Assembly: GCF_900198195.1 (NCBI RefSeq)
Contig: NZ_LT899436.1
Location: 1,157,501-1,221,500 of the forward strand
From: Tenacibaculum jejuense
Lineage (GTDB): Bacteria > Bacteroidota > Bacteroidia > Flavobacteriales > Flavobacteriaceae
Length of the DNA stretch: 64,000 nt
Direction of reading: 5' to 3'
Both the position numbers and the translations under genes were made by a program. How positions within the stretch are numbered: position 1 is the stretch's first letter; each line of letters begins with the position of its first letter. Positions 46,509-55,532 of the stretch are shown here, piece by piece. The notes under the pieces were generated by a model that was not told the DNA's origin, made no database searches, and saw only the letters and a program-made list of their open reading frames with translations.

Positions 46509-47605
46509 GAATAGGAATATTAACAAGTTCTAGAGCAGATTTTGGAATTTATCAACCTTTAATTGATGAATTAATTCTCGATGAAGGATTGGAAATAGAA
46601 ATAATAGCTTTTGGTACCCATTTGTCAAAATATCATGGGTATACAATACAAAATATTAAGAATAAATACCAAAATAAAATTCATGAGATAACTTCATTAG
46701 TTGTTAATGATGACGAGAATTCCATAGCAACATCATATGGAATGACTGTACTTAAATTTGCGGATTTTTGGAATCTTAATACATATGATTCGGTATTTTG
46801 CCTAGGAGATAGATATGAAATGGCTGCAGCTGTACAAGCAGGTATACCTTTTGGAATTAAGTTTAACCATATTCATGGTGGTGAAACGACTTTAGGAGCA
46901 ACAGATAATATATATAGGCATCAGATCTCATTAGCTTCTGTTAATCATTTTACATCTACTAAAGAATATAAGAATAAAGTTATTGAGTTGACAGAGTCGG
47001 ATGAAAATGTATATAATGTAGGAGCTTTAAGTCTTTCAGGAATAGAAGAGTTTTCTCCAATTAGAAGGGAAGATTTATTGGGTAAATTTAATATAGAAGA
47101 CAAACCATATTGTTTAATAACGTTTCATCCTGAGACTAATGCTTTTGATAGAAATAAAGAGTATGCAGTAGAAATGAGAAAAGCATTAGAAGAAATATCT
47201 AAAAAAATCAACCTAGTTATTACTATGCCTAATGCTGATACAATGGGATCATTATACAGAAAGGAATTGCTTAATGCTAAAGAAAATAGAAGTAAAACTA
47301 TTTTTCTTGTTGAAAACTTTGGTAAAGAGAATTATTTTTCTGCTATGTATCACTCAGAATTTATGCTAGGTAATACTTCAAGTGGTATTATTGAGGCGGC
47401 ATCATTTAAGAAATTTGTAGTAAATGTTGGTGATAGACAAAAAGGTAGAGCTCAGAGTGAAAATATTATCAACTCTAAATTTAACGCAAGTGAAATAATT
47501 AAATCAGTTGATACTTGTATAAAAAAGAGGGAGTACAGCGGAAGTAATATATATTATAAAGAAAATATAGCACAAAATATTGTTAGAATATTAAAAAGAA
47601 TATGA
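46505..47605 (+). CDS. NeuC-family hydrolysing NDP-HexNAc 2-epimerase (LegG type)
   Basis: 366 aa, GT-B-like fold. It has SSRADFGIYQPLIDEL at the N-terminus, FNHIHGGETTLGATDN, LITFHPET and the LGNTSSGIIEAASF segment, all typical of NeuC/LegG. The enzyme releases the nucleotide and inverts C2 to give the ManNAc-like substrate of NeuB. It overlaps neuB-like and ptmE-like genes by four bases on each side. Confidence 0.9.
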   Translation: MRIGILTSSRADFGIYQPLIDELILDEGLEIEIIAFGTHLSKYHGYTIQNIKNKYQNKIHEITSLVVNDDENSIATSYGMTVLKFADFWNLNTYDSVFCLGDRYEMAAAVQAGIPFGIKFNHIHGGETTLGATDNIYRHQISLASVNHFTSTKEYKNKVIELTESDENVYNVGALSLSGIEEFSPIRREDLLGKFNIEDKPYCLITFHPETNAFDRNKEYAVEMRKALEEISKKINLVITMPNADTMGSLYRKELLNAKENRSKTIFLVENFGKENYFSAMYHSEFMLGNTSSGIIEAASFKKFVVNVGDRQKGRAQSENIINSKFNASEIIKSVDTCIKKREYSGSNIYYKENIAQNIVRILKRI

Positions 47606-48648
47606 GAAATTTCAAAGAACATTTATTACCACATTCAAGTATAATTAAAGAAGCTTTGTCTAAATTAAATCTTTTAGGTAAAGATGCTATACTTTTCATT
47701 ATCGACGAAGAAAATAAATTGAAAGGCTCTTTAACAGATGGAGATGTTCGAAGAGGATTACTGAAAGGAGTAACTATTAATGATACGGTAACAAAAATTA
47801 TTCAAGAGAATCCAAAGTATATTAAAAAAGGAGAATATGATATAAATAAAATTATAGAATATAGAGAGAATAATTATAGGATACTTCCAGTGATAGATAG
47901 AAATAATGAGGTTGTGAATGTAATTAATTTTCGTTTATTAAGATCTTATTTACCAGTGGATGCCATAATAATGGCTGGAGGTAGAGGAAGTAGACTAATG
48001 CCTTTAACAGATAACACACCAAAACCATTATTAAAGGTAGGTGAAAAGCCTATAATGGAACATAATGTAGATAGATTAGCCTTGTACGGTATAGATGATT
48101 ATTGGTTTTCTGTAAAGTACTTAGGTGAACAAATTGAAGAGTTTTTTGGAAATGGAGAAGAGAAAAATCTAGATATTAACTACATATGGGAAGATAAACC
48201 TATGGGAACAATAGGTGCCGTTTCTAAAATACAAGATTTTAAACATGATTATATCTTATTAACAAACTCAGATATTTTAACAAATCTAGATTACGAACAT
48301 TTTTATCTCGATTTTATAAAAAAAGATGCAGATTTTTCAGTAGTATCTATTCCATATCAAGTAAACATACCATATGCTGTTTTAGAAAATGAAGATGGTG
48401 TAATAAAAAGTTTTAAAGAAAAACCAACTTATACTTACTATTCTAATGGAGGTATATATTTAATGAAAAAAGAAGTATTAGATTTTATACCAAAAGAAGA
48501 GTTTTTCAATGCAACAGATTTAATGGAACGCTTAATAGAAGAGAAGAGGAAAGTAATATCTTATCCATTAGCTGGATATTGGTTAGATGTAGGGAAGCAT
48601 GAAGATTTTAAACAAGCACAAGAAGATATAAATAAAATTAAGTTTTAA
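47602..48648 (+). CDS. ptmE: PtmE-like CBS-domain sugar nucleotidyltransferase
   Basis: 348 aa. Two CBS motifs (about residues 1-110; LFIIDEENKLKGSLTDGDVRRG and the second pair) precede a sugar-1-phosphate nucleotidyltransferase domain with IIMAGGRGSRLMPLTDNTPK. This architecture is that of PtmE, which in Campylobacter jejuni makes GDP-glucosamine for legionaminic acid synthesis. Its presence beside the LegI/LegG-type genes is the main sign that the pathway here uses GDP-linked intermediates. Confidence 0.85.
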   Translation: MRNFKEHLLPHSSIIKEALSKLNLLGKDAILFIIDEENKLKGSLTDGDVRRGLLKGVTINDTVTKIIQENPKYIKKGEYDINKIIEYRENNYRILPVIDRNNEVVNVINFRLLRSYLPVDAIIMAGGRGSRLMPLTDNTPKPLLKVGEKPIMEHNVDRLALYGIDDYWFSVKYLGEQIEEFFGNGEEKNLDINYIWEDKPMGTIGAVSKIQDFKHDYILLTNSDILTNLDYEHFYLDFIKKDADFSVVSIPYQVNIPYAVLENEDGVIKSFKEKPTYTYYSNGGIYLMKKEVLDFIPKEEFFNATDLMERLIEEKRKVISYPLAGYWLDVGKHEDFKQAQEDINKIKF

Positions 48649-48654
48649 AGGATC

Positions 48655-49383
48655 ATGGATGTATTAATTACGGTTTGTGCCAGAGGAGGTTCTAAAGGTG
48701 TGCCGGGAAAAAATATAAAAGAACTAGCAGGTAAACCATTAATTAACTACACTATAGATGTTGCTAAAAAATTAATAAAAAGAAGGTCTGAAGATATAAT
48801 AGATATAGTGTTATCAACAGATTCAGAAGAAATTAGAAAAGTAGTTAGAAATACTGAAGGTGAAGGAGTTTTCTTAGATTATAAACGTCCTCAAGAATTG
48901 GCAACCGACGAGTCTGGTAAACTAGATGTTATTATAGATGTAAAAAAATATATGGAGGAAAACAGGAATAAAAAATATGACTATATCTTAGATTTAGATG
49001 TTTCCTCTCCGCTAAGAACTATTGAAGATGTTGAGTATGCCTTTCAAGAACTAATTTCAGATAAAGAAGCTTATAATATATTTTCAGTAAATACAGCCCA
49101 TAAAAATCCATACTTTAATATGGTAGAAAAATATGGAAAATATTATAATTTGTGTAAAAAAGGAAACTTCTTAACTAGACAATCAGCCACAGAAGTATAT
49201 GAAATGAATGCTTCATTTTATATCTATAGAGATTCATTTTTTAATGAAGGAAACAATTCTGCAATTACAGAAAAGTCATTGATTTATAAAATGGACCACA
49301 TGTGTTTTGATATAGATTCACCGATAGACTTTGAGTTTATGGAATATTTAATAACTAATAATAAATTAAGTATAAATATTTAA
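48655..49383 (+). CDS. CMP-nonulosonic acid cytidylyltransferase (NeuA/LegF type)
   Basis: 242 aa nucleotidyltransferase activating a nine-carbon acid with CTP. Marks are VCARGGSKGVPGKNIKELAGKP at the N-terminus, VLSTDSEEI, and LDLDVSSPLRTIEDV. The product, CMP-legionaminic acid or a relative, would be the donor for one of the transferases downstream. Confidence 0.9.
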   Translation: MDVLITVCARGGSKGVPGKNIKELAGKPLINYTIDVAKKLIKRRSEDIIDIVLSTDSEEIRKVVRNTEGEGVFLDYKRPQELATDESGKLDVIIDVKKYMEENRNKKYDYILDLDVSSPLRTIEDVEYAFQELISDKEAYNIFSVNTAHKNPYFNMVEKYGKYYNLCKKGNFLTRQSATEVYEMNASFYIYRDSFFNEGNNSAITEKSLIYKMDHMCFDIDSPIDFEFMEYLITNNKLSINI

Positions 49384-49386
49384 ATA

Positions 49387-50298
49387 ATGAAGGTCGTAAT
49401 TATCGGGTTAGGCTCTATAGCAAAAAAGCATATAGAAGCTATTAACGTTATTGAATCTGAGAACCAAATATATGCACTCAGACATAGTAAAGAGTCATTG
49501 CCTGTAGATGGAATAATTGATTTTTATGATATAGAATTAATAAAAGAAATTAATCCTAGTTTCGTGATTGTATCTAACCTTACCTCTGAGCATTTTAAAA
49601 CCTTAAAAAAATTATTAGAATTTAATTATCCTTTGTTTATTGAAAAGCCTTTATTTTCTGGTGTAGGAGAAAAAGAGAAAGAATTAGTTAGGGCTATAAA
49701 TGACAAAAAAATAAAAACATATGTCGCTTGTAATTTGAGATTTCATGAAGGTATTCGTTTCTTAAAAAAAGAATTAAAAGATAAAAAAGTTGAAGAGGTT
49801 AATGTTTATTGTGGGTCTTATTTGCCAGATTGGAGGCCAGGAAAAGATTTTAGAAAAATCTACAGCGCAAATAAAGAAATGGGTGGTGGAGTTCACATAG
49901 ACTTAATTCATGAACTTGATTATTTATATTGGATTTTTAAAGAACCAAAATCAATAGTAAAAACTTTTAGTAGTAAATCATCTTTAAATATATCTTCTGT
50001 TGATTATGCTAATTTTATTTGGGAGTATGAAACGTTCTACGCTAATATTATTTTGAATTATTACAGAAAAGAACCCAAAAGAACTTTTGAAGTTTTAACA
50101 CATCAAGGAACATATCTTTTAGATTTATTAAGTAATAAAATTATGTTCAATAATAGTACTATTTTTGAATCCAAACAGGGACTAAAAGATATGTATATAG
50201 ATCAAATGAATTTCTTTACACACCATGTTATTAAAGGTGAGAAATTTAACACTATAAGAGAATCTTACAAAGTATTAGAGTTATGTCTGAAAGATTGA
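49387..50298 (+). CDS. Gfo/Idh/MocA family oxidoreductase (PtmF-position gene)
   Basis: 303 aa with the N-terminal dinucleotide loop IIGLGSIAKKHIEAI and the family EKP motif in LFIEKPLFSG, then the GGGVHIDLIHELDYLYW segment of the substrate domain. It lies between CMP-synthetase and SDR genes, as an oxidoreductase does in the C. jejuni ptm cluster. The substrate is unknown, possibly a step that supplies or modifies the amino sugar. Confidence 0.75.
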   Translation: MKVVIIGLGSIAKKHIEAINVIESENQIYALRHSKESLPVDGIIDFYDIELIKEINPSFVIVSNLTSEHFKTLKKLLEFNYPLFIEKPLFSGVGEKEKELVRAINDKKIKTYVACNLRFHEGIRFLKKELKDKKVEEVNVYCGSYLPDWRPGKDFRKIYSANKEMGGGVHIDLIHELDYLYWIFKEPKSIVKTFSSKSSLNISSVDYANFIWEYETFYANIILNYYRKEPKRTFEVLTHQGTYLLDLLSNKIMFNNSTIFESKQGLKDMYIDQMNFFTHHVIKGEKFNTIRESYKVLELCLKD

Positions 50299-51026
50299 AA
50301 AGCAAAGTAATTATAGTAACAGGTGCAAAGGGGTTAATAGGAAACGCAACCCGCATTTCATTACTTAAAAATGGAGCTACTGTAGTTGCAGTTGATGTTG
50401 TGGCAGATGTTGAAAATAATATAATGGCTTTTAATGTTACTGAAGAAGAAGCCATAGATGGACTCATTTCTTTTGTGTTGGAGAAACATGGAAGAATTGA
50501 CGGATTGGTAAATTTAGCCTATCCTAGAACAAAGGATTGGGGGACGAAATTTGAGCATATAAAACTATCATCATGGAGAGAAAATGTAGACATGCAAATG
50601 AATATGGTTTTTTACATGTGTCAAAAAGTATTAGATGTTATGAAAAGCCAACGCAGTGGTTCCATTGTAAATATTGGATCTATTTATGGAGTTGTTGGAA
50701 ATGACTTTTCTTTATATGAAGATTATGGAGGGACATCTCCTGCAGCTTACGCCGCTGTTAAAGGAGGAATCATTAATCTGACAAGATATCTTGCCTCTTA
50801 TTACGGGAAGTTCAATATTAGAGTAAATTGCTTATCTCCTGGAGGAATTTTATCTAAAGATCAACAACACAAAAGCTTTATACAAAGATATAGTGAGAAA
50901 TCCCTGTTAGGTAGATTGGGAAATCCTGAAGAGATTGCACAGCCAATAGTTTTTCTGTTATCTGACGATGCCTCGTTTATAACAGGGCATAATTTGATGG
51001 TAGACGGAGGTTGGACAGCTATTTAA
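50283..51026 (+). CDS. Short-chain dehydrogenase (PtmA type)
   Basis: 247 aa classical SDR with VTGAKGLIGNATR for NAD(P), catalytic Ser in NIGSIYGVVG, Tyr/Lys in AAYAAVKGGI and the SPGGI segment. It resembles PtmA of the C. jejuni flagellar legionaminic acid cluster. The start lies 16 bases inside the preceding gene, so the two are coupled. Confidence 0.8.
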   Translation: MSERLKSKVIIVTGAKGLIGNATRISLLKNGATVVAVDVVADVENNIMAFNVTEEEAIDGLISFVLEKHGRIDGLVNLAYPRTKDWGTKFEHIKLSSWRENVDMQMNMVFYMCQKVLDVMKSQRSGSIVNIGSIYGVVGNDFSLYEDYGGTSPAAYAAVKGGIINLTRYLASYYGKFNIRVNCLSPGGILSKDQQHKSFIQRYSEKSLLGRLGNPEEIAQPIVFLLSDDASFITGHNLMVDGGWTAI

Positions 51027-51049
51027 TCTTTTGATAGTTATTTAAAATT

Positions 51050-52480
51050 ATGACAAAAGATAAACAGAGTTCAGTAAAAATGACACTATGGAGTATGTTG
51101 GGTCGTTACATACCTCAGATAATCCAAATTGTTTCGACGTTAATTATAGCAAGATTAATAACACCACAAGACTTTGGAGAAGTAGCAATAATTACTACTT
51201 TCACACAGATTGCTAGTTTACTTGTGGCATCAGGATTTTCTGAAGCCTTGATTTTTAGAGTAAATAATACACAATCTTTATATTCCACAGTTTTTTATAC
51301 GAATTTATCGGTATCATTATTACTTTATTCGATATTATTTTTATGCGCTGATTTTATTGCAGATTTTTATGAAATTAAACGATTAAGTATACTTACAAAA
51401 GTAGTAGGACTTAATGTTATTGTTTATTCGTTTACTTATATACAAAGAGTACTGTTTTCAATCAATCTTAATTTCAAATTCCCGGCTTTAGTTACACTAG
51501 TTTCCTCGGTTTTAGGAGCTGCTGTGGGATTATATTTAGCTTATAACGATTATGGAGTTTGGTCAATAGTTTTTCAAACCTTATCAATTAACCTAATACA
51601 AGCCTTGCTTTTTTGGGGATTATCTAATTGGAAACCTAACATTATTTTTTCGTTTGAAGAATTAAAAGAAATATTACCGTATTCGTTTCGGATCTTATCT
51701 AATAATTTCGTTCAAGTATTTTATGATAATGTTTATTCTTTAGTTATAGGTAAAGTTTTTTCAGCAAAAATTCTAGGTTATTATAATAGGATGCAAACGG
51801 TTGTTTTTTTCACAACAACTAATTTTATGTATGCTGTAGAAAGTGTTTTTTTTCCAATTCTATCTAAAAGTAAAAATGATGAAGATTACTTGAGAGGAAA
51901 GTATGAAATCCTTTTAAGATTATCAACCTTTCTAGCTTTCCCTATTCTTATTTTTATCATAGCTTTGAGTAAACCCTTAATAGTGGTTATCTTGACAGAG
52001 AAATGGCTTGGAGGTGCAGAAATATTAAAGTTATTATCAGTAGCTTATTTATTTATCCCATTAATTTATATCAATAATTCATATTTAAAAATTCTTGATA
52101 AAACTCAGGTGCTACTTAAGATTAACTTACTGAAAAAATTGATTGGAATCACTATATTACTAATTACCATGAATTATGATATAATTACTGTATGCTATGG
52201 AATAATTTGCTATTATACGCTAGACGCGGTATTATCAATGTACTATACGCAAAAATACTTGAAAGTTAAAATTTATAAACAGATCAGTTTTATTTTATTA
52301 AATATCTTTTTAAATGGTTTGTTATTTTTATTAATAAGTTATATTTCATCATTGTTTATTGATAACTTCTACAAGATTTTATTTAGTATTATTATTGGTA
52401 TAGGATTGTATCTTTCAGTTGTATTTCTATTAAAGTCAAAAGAATATTTTTTCTTAAAAAAAATGATTACTAAAAGTTAA
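51050..52480 (+). CDS. Wzx-type polysaccharide flippase
   Basis: 476 aa with about 12 hydrophobic segments and the polysaccharide transport family pattern (LWSMLGRYIPQIIQIVSTLI, ARLITPQDFGEVAIITTFT, SFRILSNNFVQVFYDNVYSL). It moves the lipid-linked repeat unit across the inner membrane. It is followed by the polymerase gene, which indicates a Wzx/Wzy-dependent polymer. Confidence 0.88.
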   Translation: MTKDKQSSVKMTLWSMLGRYIPQIIQIVSTLIIARLITPQDFGEVAIITTFTQIASLLVASGFSEALIFRVNNTQSLYSTVFYTNLSVSLLLYSILFLCADFIADFYEIKRLSILTKVVGLNVIVYSFTYIQRVLFSINLNFKFPALVTLVSSVLGAAVGLYLAYNDYGVWSIVFQTLSINLIQALLFWGLSNWKPNIIFSFEELKEILPYSFRILSNNFVQVFYDNVYSLVIGKVFSAKILGYYNRMQTVVFFTTTNFMYAVESVFFPILSKSKNDEDYLRGKYEILLRLSTFLAFPILIFIIALSKPLIVVILTEKWLGGAEILKLLSVAYLFIPLIYINNSYLKILDKTQVLLKINLLKKLIGITILLITMNYDIITVCYGIICYYTLDAVLSMYYTQKYLKVKIYKQISFILLNIFLNGLLFLLISYISSLFIDNFYKILFSIIIGIGLYLSVVFLLKSKEYFFLKKMITKS

Positions 52481-52483
52481 GGT

Positions 52484-53734
52484 ATGGGATTTATACTTCA
52501 GGTTTTATTCTTTTTTATATTTCTACTGTTTAATAATAGAAAGACTAAACTTTATTTTGCTCTAATTGTACTACAATTTTTTTCCTTTTTATCTCAATTT
52601 TTAGTTGGAGCAGAGATAGATTATGACTCTCCTAAAATAGTTTTTAGTATTGTTTTTATTAACATTAATTTATTTTTAATTCTGGCTCCATGGCGGTATG
52701 CTAAAATCCAAATGATTTATTTAAAAAATAAAAAATTCGTGTTTTTTTTTAAGCGAATTTTATATAAGGTGTTATTATTTAATTTTTTGCTAGGAATTTT
52801 TATGTTAATAATAATACGTACATATATACCAAGTATTGCTTCTTTTAAAGCAGAAGGTGCATATAGAGATTTATATGATCAAATTCCCTATTTCGCTAAT
52901 TTATTTAGATACTCATACCTAACCCAAAATTTAGGGTATTTTGCCATTCCTTTTTTTTTCTATTACCTTTCTATTTCAGATATTAAAAAGTCTAGGATAG
53001 CATTATTACTATCATCATCATCTATAATAGCAGGAATTGCTTTTTATTCAAGAGCACAAATATTTACTTATGTAATGGTTTTTTTCGGTGCCTTTTTACT
53101 TTTAAGGGATATAATACCTTTAAATATAAAAAATAAAATTAATAGAAGGTTTAGAATAGTTGCTTCTGTAATAGTTTTTGTATTTGTGTCTATAACTGTA
53201 ACTCGATTCTCTGAAATGGACTATTATAAAGACCGTATTCCTCCAAGATCGAGAATTAAAGACCCAATAGTATATAGTATTGCTGATTATGCTGCCCAAG
53301 GTTATTATAATGGAGTAAATCGCCTAGAATTATATACAGTAGATAAAACACTTTATGGAGAGGGGTTGCTTCGCATTGTTTACCAGTTCTTGGATTTTTT
53401 CGGGGTAATATATTGGGATTCAGATGTTTCAAAGGAAAAGGTTAATAGGTCTTTTGACTATAAATCTCATCTTTTTTATGGTTACACATGTCAAATGGTA
53501 TATAATTTTGGTTATACAATATCTTTGTTATTAAGTTTCTTTTTTTACTTATACATAAAAAGAAAATTAAATAATAAAAAACAATTACCTATAGAAAATT
53601 TATTTATTTTAATTTTACTTTTAGTAATTTCAATTGTGTCAATTTTTTATTGTGGTTTTGAATTACTTTACATTGCGTTATTATTTTTCTCTCTCGTTAG
53701 AGTCTTATTTTTTTTTAGAAAAAATGAATTATAG
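52484..53734 (+). CDS. Putative Wzy-type O-antigen/capsule polymerase
   Basis: 416 aa, very hydrophobic, with about 10-11 membrane segments and one larger polar loop (about residues 250-330, containing DRIPPRSRIKDP) towards the C-terminus. Wzy proteins are poorly conserved; the call rests on topology, on its place directly after the flippase, and on low GC content. It overlaps the next gene by 11 bases. Confidence 0.7.
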   Translation: MGFILQVLFFFIFLLFNNRKTKLYFALIVLQFFSFLSQFLVGAEIDYDSPKIVFSIVFININLFLILAPWRYAKIQMIYLKNKKFVFFFKRILYKVLLFNFLLGIFMLIIIRTYIPSIASFKAEGAYRDLYDQIPYFANLFRYSYLTQNLGYFAIPFFFYYLSISDIKKSRIALLLSSSSIIAGIAFYSRAQIFTYVMVFFGAFLLLRDIIPLNIKNKINRRFRIVASVIVFVFVSITVTRFSEMDYYKDRIPPRSRIKDPIVYSIADYAAQGYYNGVNRLELYTVDKTLYGEGLLRIVYQFLDFFGVIYWDSDVSKEKVNRSFDYKSHLFYGYTCQMVYNFGYTISLLLSFFFYLYIKRKLNNKKQLPIENLFILILLLVISIVSIFYCGFELLYIALLFFSLVRVLFFFRKNEL

Positions 53735-54890
53735 TCTTAAAACAATTTCAAAAGGATATTTATATGCTTATATAAATGAATATAATAACTATGAAGATTT
53801 GCGTAGAAAAGAAAATTTAGATTTATCTTATAAAAAATTTAAAATTAAACAAGTAGCCAGATATTTAAATCTCCCAAATAGTCTACATAATGTTTTTTAT
53901 ATTTTTACTTTTTTGTTATCTAAACTTGAAGTATTGGTCTATGTTTTAGTTTTGCTCTTAAAACTTTCCAAGTACTCCATAGAATATTTCGTTACATCAA
54001 AAAGAGATGTAAATAATAAATTAATAATGTTTGGTATAAGTTTTGACAATGAAAGGTTTGTTAAGATTTTAAATAGTGCTAAAATAAATCTCGATGAAGT
54101 TGTAATAATAAAATTACCTTCTATAAAATCCGATTACAGTGATTTTGAAAAGTTACATTTGTTTAGCGGTATAAATTATTCTGATTTATTTTGTTCATTT
54201 ATTTATTCAGTAAAAATTTCCTTTTTTATGAAAAAAAAATATGGCGTTAGAGATTTAATGTTCAGATCATATACTTCATTCGAATATTTTTTGGCATATT
54301 TTTATTTAAAAAAAATGGATGCTTCTAATTCTTATTATTTTATTAGTTTATTAGATAGATGGGCGTATCTTGCAAATTATACTAATAAAAATAAATGCTT
54401 GATACAACATGGTATATTGTATAAATATACTAAAGCTCCGAAAATAGGGAGTGTTGATTTAGCATATTATATAAATGAAGAGCAAAAAAAAATTTGTGAA
54501 GATGTACTTTTAAAGAATAAACCAAAAGCTTATTACAGAGCATCAATTACATTTTCTTCTAGTGATTTATTACTAAAAAACAGTTTCAAAAATATTCTTT
54601 TAATTTGTAATAAGTTTTTTTTAAAAAAAGAAGAAGTAATTATAAGAGATTTGCCTAAAAGAAAATTAAATCTTTATATCAAACCACATCCTGGAGATAA
54701 GGATATTAGTCCTTATAAAAATCTCAAGAAGGAGTGTGATTTTGTGATATTAGCTAAAAATGATTTTCCTAAAGTTGACTTTGTTATTTCTTATATGTCA
54801 ACACTAGCTGATGAATATGAAAATGAAGGGATTACAGTCTTAAGATATGAGGATGAAGGTTTTGATTTAAAATACAAGGATTTAGGGTAG
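53724..54890 (+). CDS. Putative GT-B glycosyltransferase, nonulosonate transferase candidate
   Basis: 388 aa from the ATG at 53724; the in-frame TTG at 53634 lies far inside the preceding gene. I do not recognise the family with certainty. The C-terminal half has QHG (CLIQHGILYKYTKAP), KPHPGDKD and YMSTLADEYENEG in the order seen in some bacterial sialyltransferases and capsule GT-B enzymes. A CMP-nonulosonate donor is plausible given the genes upstream, but this is inference. The AT content is visibly higher than in the housekeeping genes. Confidence 0.55.
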   Translation: MNYSLKTISKGYLYAYINEYNNYEDLRRKENLDLSYKKFKIKQVARYLNLPNSLHNVFYIFTFLLSKLEVLVYVLVLLLKLSKYSIEYFVTSKRDVNNKLIMFGISFDNERFVKILNSAKINLDEVVIIKLPSIKSDYSDFEKLHLFSGINYSDLFCSFIYSVKISFFMKKKYGVRDLMFRSYTSFEYFLAYFYLKKMDASNSYYFISLLDRWAYLANYTNKNKCLIQHGILYKYTKAPKIGSVDLAYYINEEQKKICEDVLLKNKPKAYYRASITFSSSDLLLKNSFKNILLICNKFFLKKEEVIIRDLPKRKLNLYIKPHPGDKDISPYKNLKKECDFVILAKNDFPKVDFVISYMSTLADEYENEGITVLRYEDEGFDLKYKDLG

Positions 54891-54920
54891 TTTAATTTCA
54901 TTTAAAGATTTATTAATGTA

Positions 54921-55532
54921 ATGATGAGTATTGTTGAAAAAATTAAAATCTATGGCTTCTTTGGCTTAATTCAACTTGTTTTTTTTAAAATAAAAACGAT
55001 TTTGTTTTTTAATAGATCAAGATTAATTCGTTTCCCTATAATTATTAGAGGAAGAAAGAGTATTGACTTTGGTAAAGGTCTAACTACTGGTATCGGATGT
55101 AGAATTGAGGCTTATCCTGATAAACTGAGGAACGACAAACTAATAGTATTCGGAGATAATGTTCAACTTAATGATTATGTACATATAACAGCAATGAATA
55201 AAGTAGTTATAGGCAACAATGTTTTGATGGCGAGTAAGATATATATATCAGATTGTTCTCATGGATTTTATGAAGGAGGGGAAAGAGATAGTAGCCCCGA
55301 GTCAATTCCAATTGATAGAGAATACAAAATAAATTTTATAGTAATTGAAGATAATGTTTGGTTAGGTGAATTTGTATCTGTTTTACCTGGTGTCAGAATA
55401 GGAAAAGGAAGTATTATTGGGGCAAATTCTGTGGTCACTAAAGATATACCTTCCAATAGTATAGCAATTGGTGTACCAGCTAAGGTTATAAAGAAATTTA
55501 ATTTAGAAACAAAAAAATGGGAAAAAATATAA
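54921..55532 (+). CDS. Sugar O-acetyltransferase (left-handed beta-helix)
   Basis: 203 aa with a hydrophobic N-terminal stretch and hexapeptide repeats ([50 protein letters not shown]), typical of WbbJ/maltose acetyltransferase-like enzymes. The catalytic His is likely in [11 protein letters not shown]. It probably acetylates a residue of the polymer or of a precursor sugar. Its stop overlaps the next ATG by one base. Confidence 0.82.
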   Translation: MMSIVEKIKIYGFFGLIQLVFFKIKTILFFNRSRLIRFPIIIRGRKSIDFGKGLTTGIGCRIEAYPDKLRNDKLIVFGDNVQLNDYVHITAMNKVVIGNNVLMASKIYISDCSHGFYEGGERDSSPESIPIDREYKINFIVIEDNVWLGEFVSVLPGVRIGKGSIIGANSVVTKDIPSNSIAIGVPAKVIKKFNLETKKWEKI

